Shown in pieces: positions 32,580 through 35,003 of a stretch of DNA of 35,003 nucleotides. How positions within the stretch are numbered: the stretch's first letter is position 1; each line of letters opens with the position of its first letter. Both the position numbers and the translations under genes were made by a program. Location of the stretch: NCBI GenBank assembly GCA_003719395.1, contig RHMC01000073.1, forward strand, positions 1 through 35,003. The letters run 5' to 3'. Source of the DNA: Streptomyces altiplanensis. GTDB taxonomy: Bacteria > Actinomycetota > Actinomycetes > Streptomycetales > Streptomycetaceae. The notes under the pieces were generated by a model. It had not been told where the DNA came from. It did not search any database and saw only the letters and a program-made list of their open reading frames with translations.

Positions 32580-35003
32580 TCAGGCGTCACCGGGGGCGCC
32601 GAGGGGCGGCAGCGGGGTCGCGTTGACCGTGCGGGCGGCCCGGTCCAGGGCGCTGGCCAGCAGGGCGAGGTCGGTCGGCCCGTTGCCCAGTTCGCGCACC
32701 GGGCGGCGGGCGGCGGATCGCCCATCCGCTCCCACTCCAGGGGAACGACGGTGGGGCGCAGCGTCGACGCGTACGCGGAATGCGGCCGGTGACCCGGCCG
32801 CCCTGGAACGGGGTCACGGCGGCGTCCGGACGGTGCAGCCGCCGCGTCCCGGTGCGGGCTCCTCGGGGGCGGGTGCGGACGGCGGGGCGTCGAGCACCAC
32901 GCGCAGCCGCGCGCCGCGCGCGAGCTCGGTGTCCGCCGTGCGGTCGGGTCTGGCGGACGTGACCACCAGGTGGACGCCCAGCCGCTCACCGTCCCTGGCC
33001 ACCGCTTCCAGGGCCCGTACGACGGAACCGGCCGCGGGCCGGCCCGTACTGCCGAGGGCGGGGGGCGACCAGCGCGTCGAAGTCGTCGACCTGGACGACG
33101 AGACGGGGGAGGGGCGAGGGCCCGGTGCCGGCGCGGGCCTGGCGCTCCCGGGACGCGGTGGTCCGCAGGCGCAGCGTGCCGCTGGGGGGCGAGTCCAGGT
33201 CGCCGTGGAGTTCGGCGGCGCTGGGGCGGCGCTGGCCGACCATGCGGCCCGACACCTCGCGGTGCGTGTGCCACTCGGCGAAGCCGGTGCTGCCGAGGAG
33301 CTCGTGGCGGCGCTTCAGCTCCGCGCCCAGGGCCTGGGCGAACTCCCGCATGCGGACGGGGTCGGAGGCGACGAGGTGCGTGGAGACGTGCGGGAGTTCG
33401 GTGCAGGAGCGCAGGCCTTCGCCGCGTTCGCCGCCGGCGCCGTCGACCAGGACGAGGCCGAGGCGGTCGGGGCGGGCCGCGGCGGCCAGTGAGGCCGGCG
33501 ACGAAGCGCAGCAGTTCGGTGCGGCCGCTGCCCGCCGGGCCCTCGATGAGCAGGTGCGGGCCCTCGGCGGTCAGGTCTACGCAGAGCGGGCGCGCGGGCC
33601 CGCCCCCAGCACCGCCCATGCGCGAGTGGCGCCGGGCGCCTGGTCGTCATCGGCGGCTGCGGCCCAGCGGGCCATGAGGGAGGCGGGGGTGGCCCTGGCC
33701 AGGCCCAGCTCGTCCAGGAGGCGGGAGGACGCGGGGAGGGCTGCTGCGCGCCGCGCCGGCCGGCGGCGGGTCCGTCCGTACGCAGCGGGGCGAGCGCCCG
33801 CGCGAAACGCTCCGCCCAGGCGGCGGACACCGCGTCCACCGCGGCGAGCGTGCCGTGCCCCGCGGGCTCGCCGCCCGCCGTGCGCAGCAACCGCAACGCG
33901 GTGGCCACGTCGCCGCTGAGCAGGGCGGCGGCGCGCATTCGCGGAACGCGGGCGAAGCGGCGCAGGCGGCCTCGTAGGTCGCGGTGACCGGGGAGAGGGG
34001 CGACGCGGCGGCCGTCTCGGCGAGGCAGACGAGGTGGATGCCGGACGCCGCACCGGTGGCGGCGAGCCGGGCGACGGCCTCGCGGAGGCCCACGGAACCG
34101 GGGTCGCCGTCGACGACGACCACGGTGTACGGCCCGTGGTCCGGGCCCTGCTGTTCCTCGTCCGTCCGGCGCACCAGCTCGGCGATCCGGGCAGTGGCCT
34201 GGTCCCGGTCGTAGGCGAGGAGCAGCCGGCAGTCCTGGCCGTGGGCGGGCCGCAGGTGCGGCAGCCAGCCGAGCCAGCCCCACTCGGCGGTGCGCTCCTC
34301 CAGCGGCCTCGTCCGGTCCGTGCTGATCAGGACGATTTCGAGGTCGGCGGGGGAGTGCAGCGCGGCGAGCTGCGCCACGACGGACCTGGCCAGCCCGGCC
34401 AGCCGGGCCCGGGGCCCGGCGAGCCCCAGGGAGCCGACTTCCCGGAGCCCCGCGGTCACGGGCACGGCGGGCAGCGGGCGTCCGCCGCCGGGCACGGCCC
34501 GGTCGGCGGTGCCCAGCCGCAGTACGAGTGCCTCGGGGTGCCCGGGGCCGCGCTCCCACAGCCGGGGGCCGGGGCCGAGCGCGGTCAGCAGCAGCGCGGC
34601 GGGGTCGGGCCAGGCGTCGGGCCGGGTGGCGGGGCAGGGGGCCGCGCCCGCGCCGGCCGGTGGCATCCCGAGCGGGGTGACCTCGGCGGGTGCGTACTCG
34701 TCCACGGGATCCGTCCGGCCTCCGGCGAGCCGCCGGGCCCAGTTCCCTATGCCGCCCCGCCGGCGCGTGGTGCCGGGCTGCGGGCCGCCGCCGTGGGTGA
34801 CGTCTCCCGCGGGGTGCGCGCTCTGCGGGCCGGGCTGTGCCCCGGGGGCTGTGGCTTCCGGCTGCGGGGGCTTTGGGGCCGGCACCGCGTCCGTGCGGCC
34901 GGAGACCGGCGGCCCGCCGGGGGCCGCGGCGGCGGCGGCCCGTCGCCGGTGCGTAGGCCGTCGGAGCGCTGGCGCGGGCACCCGGGCGGTGCTGCTCCGG
35001 CGG
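32580..35003 (-). CDS. EccC/FtsK-SpoIIIE-like ATPase, 5'-truncated by window, about eight frameshifts
   Basis: The coding strand runs in from the right edge, so the N-terminus is missing. Reading 5' to 3': a Pro/Ala-rich linker, then DPAALLLTALGPGPRLWERG, the typical start of the first ATPase-like module of EccC proteins, with a degenerate P-loop (LGLAGPRARLAGLAR) and Walker B-like VVVVDGDPG. A second FtsK-type module follows with a good Walker A, GPAGSGRTELLR (about 33510-33550), Walker B RLVVQVDDFDALV, VHLVVTSARPDR, and a C-terminus ending LPPLGAPGDA at the stop 32580-32582. Frame changes are needed near 33933, 33752, 33592, 33490, 33060, 32828, 32770 and 32702; most equal one lost C or G. 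The family translocates proteins or DNA through membranes. No WXG100 or other ESX gene is in view. Confidence 0.75.

Noticed and set aside
7640..33940. Programmed ribosomal frameshifting as explanation for the frame changes
   Set aside because: There are too many events in unrelated genes, without slippery heptamers or downstream pseudoknots, and with a common missing-base context.
1..35003. CRISPR arrays, tRNA or rRNA genes, insertion sequences, prophage or attachment sites
   Set aside because: I scanned both strands for regularly spaced repeats, cloverleaf-like arms with CCA-type ends, transposase motifs and flanking inverted repeats and found none that I could support.

Overview
The window is chromosomal DNA of a Streptomyces or a very close relative. 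The evidence is the very high GC content with G/C-ending codons, the frequent GTG starts, and the order mtnA - mtrA-mtrB-lpqB - comF - hpf - orphan LuxR-type regulator - YcaQ-like gene - GNAT - secA - Rv3235-family gene - NAD-glutamate dehydrogenase, which is the conserved core arrangement around mtrAB-lpqB and secA in Streptomyces. There is no CRISPR array, rRNA, tRNA, prophage or insertion sequence that I can see.

Layout. (1) 116-5508, minus strand: a compact five-gene operon running GPDPase-type membrane protein, DUF4129, DUF4350, MoxR AAA+ ATPase, DUF58. (2) 5648-11368, plus strand: mtnA, then 4 bases later mtrA, mtrB and lpqB, an envelope/cell-cycle two-component system with its lipoprotein. 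(3) 11481-14188, plus strand: comF, hpf with a structured leader that may encode a small peptide, and the orphan response regulator. (4) 14181-15977, minus strand: YcaQ-type glycosylase and a GNAT acetyltransferase. (5) 16218-19052: secA, convergent with an Rv3235-family gene. (6) 19988-21208: DUF6912 and a HAD hydrolase, convergent with a DJ-1/PfpI gene. (7) 22331-27273: the 180-kDa class NAD-glutamate dehydrogenase. (8) 27377-32410, minus strand: a GT87-type glycosyltransferase and a CUT1 sugar importer (binding lipoprotein plus two permeases, no ATPase gene). (9) 32580 to the right edge, minus strand: an EccC/FtsK-like ATPase, 5' end outside the window.

Data quality dominates the reading of this window. 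Eleven genes, many of them conserved housekeeping genes, can only be read by changing frame, about 25 times in all, and nearly every event looks like one base missing from a short C or G run (often CCG read as CG). The genes are best treated as intact genes damaged by sequencing or consensus error, not as pseudogenes. The coordinates given for them span the whole reconstructed gene.

The most interesting biology I can see is the hpf leader (three hairpins overlapping a possible 23-codon leader peptide whose stop lies in the last loop), an Ig-like SdrD/CnaB-type domain inserted in the outer loop of the MalF-type permease, a candidate MtrA autoregulatory box in the 3' end of mtnA, and an EccC-like ATPase without visible secretion partners.
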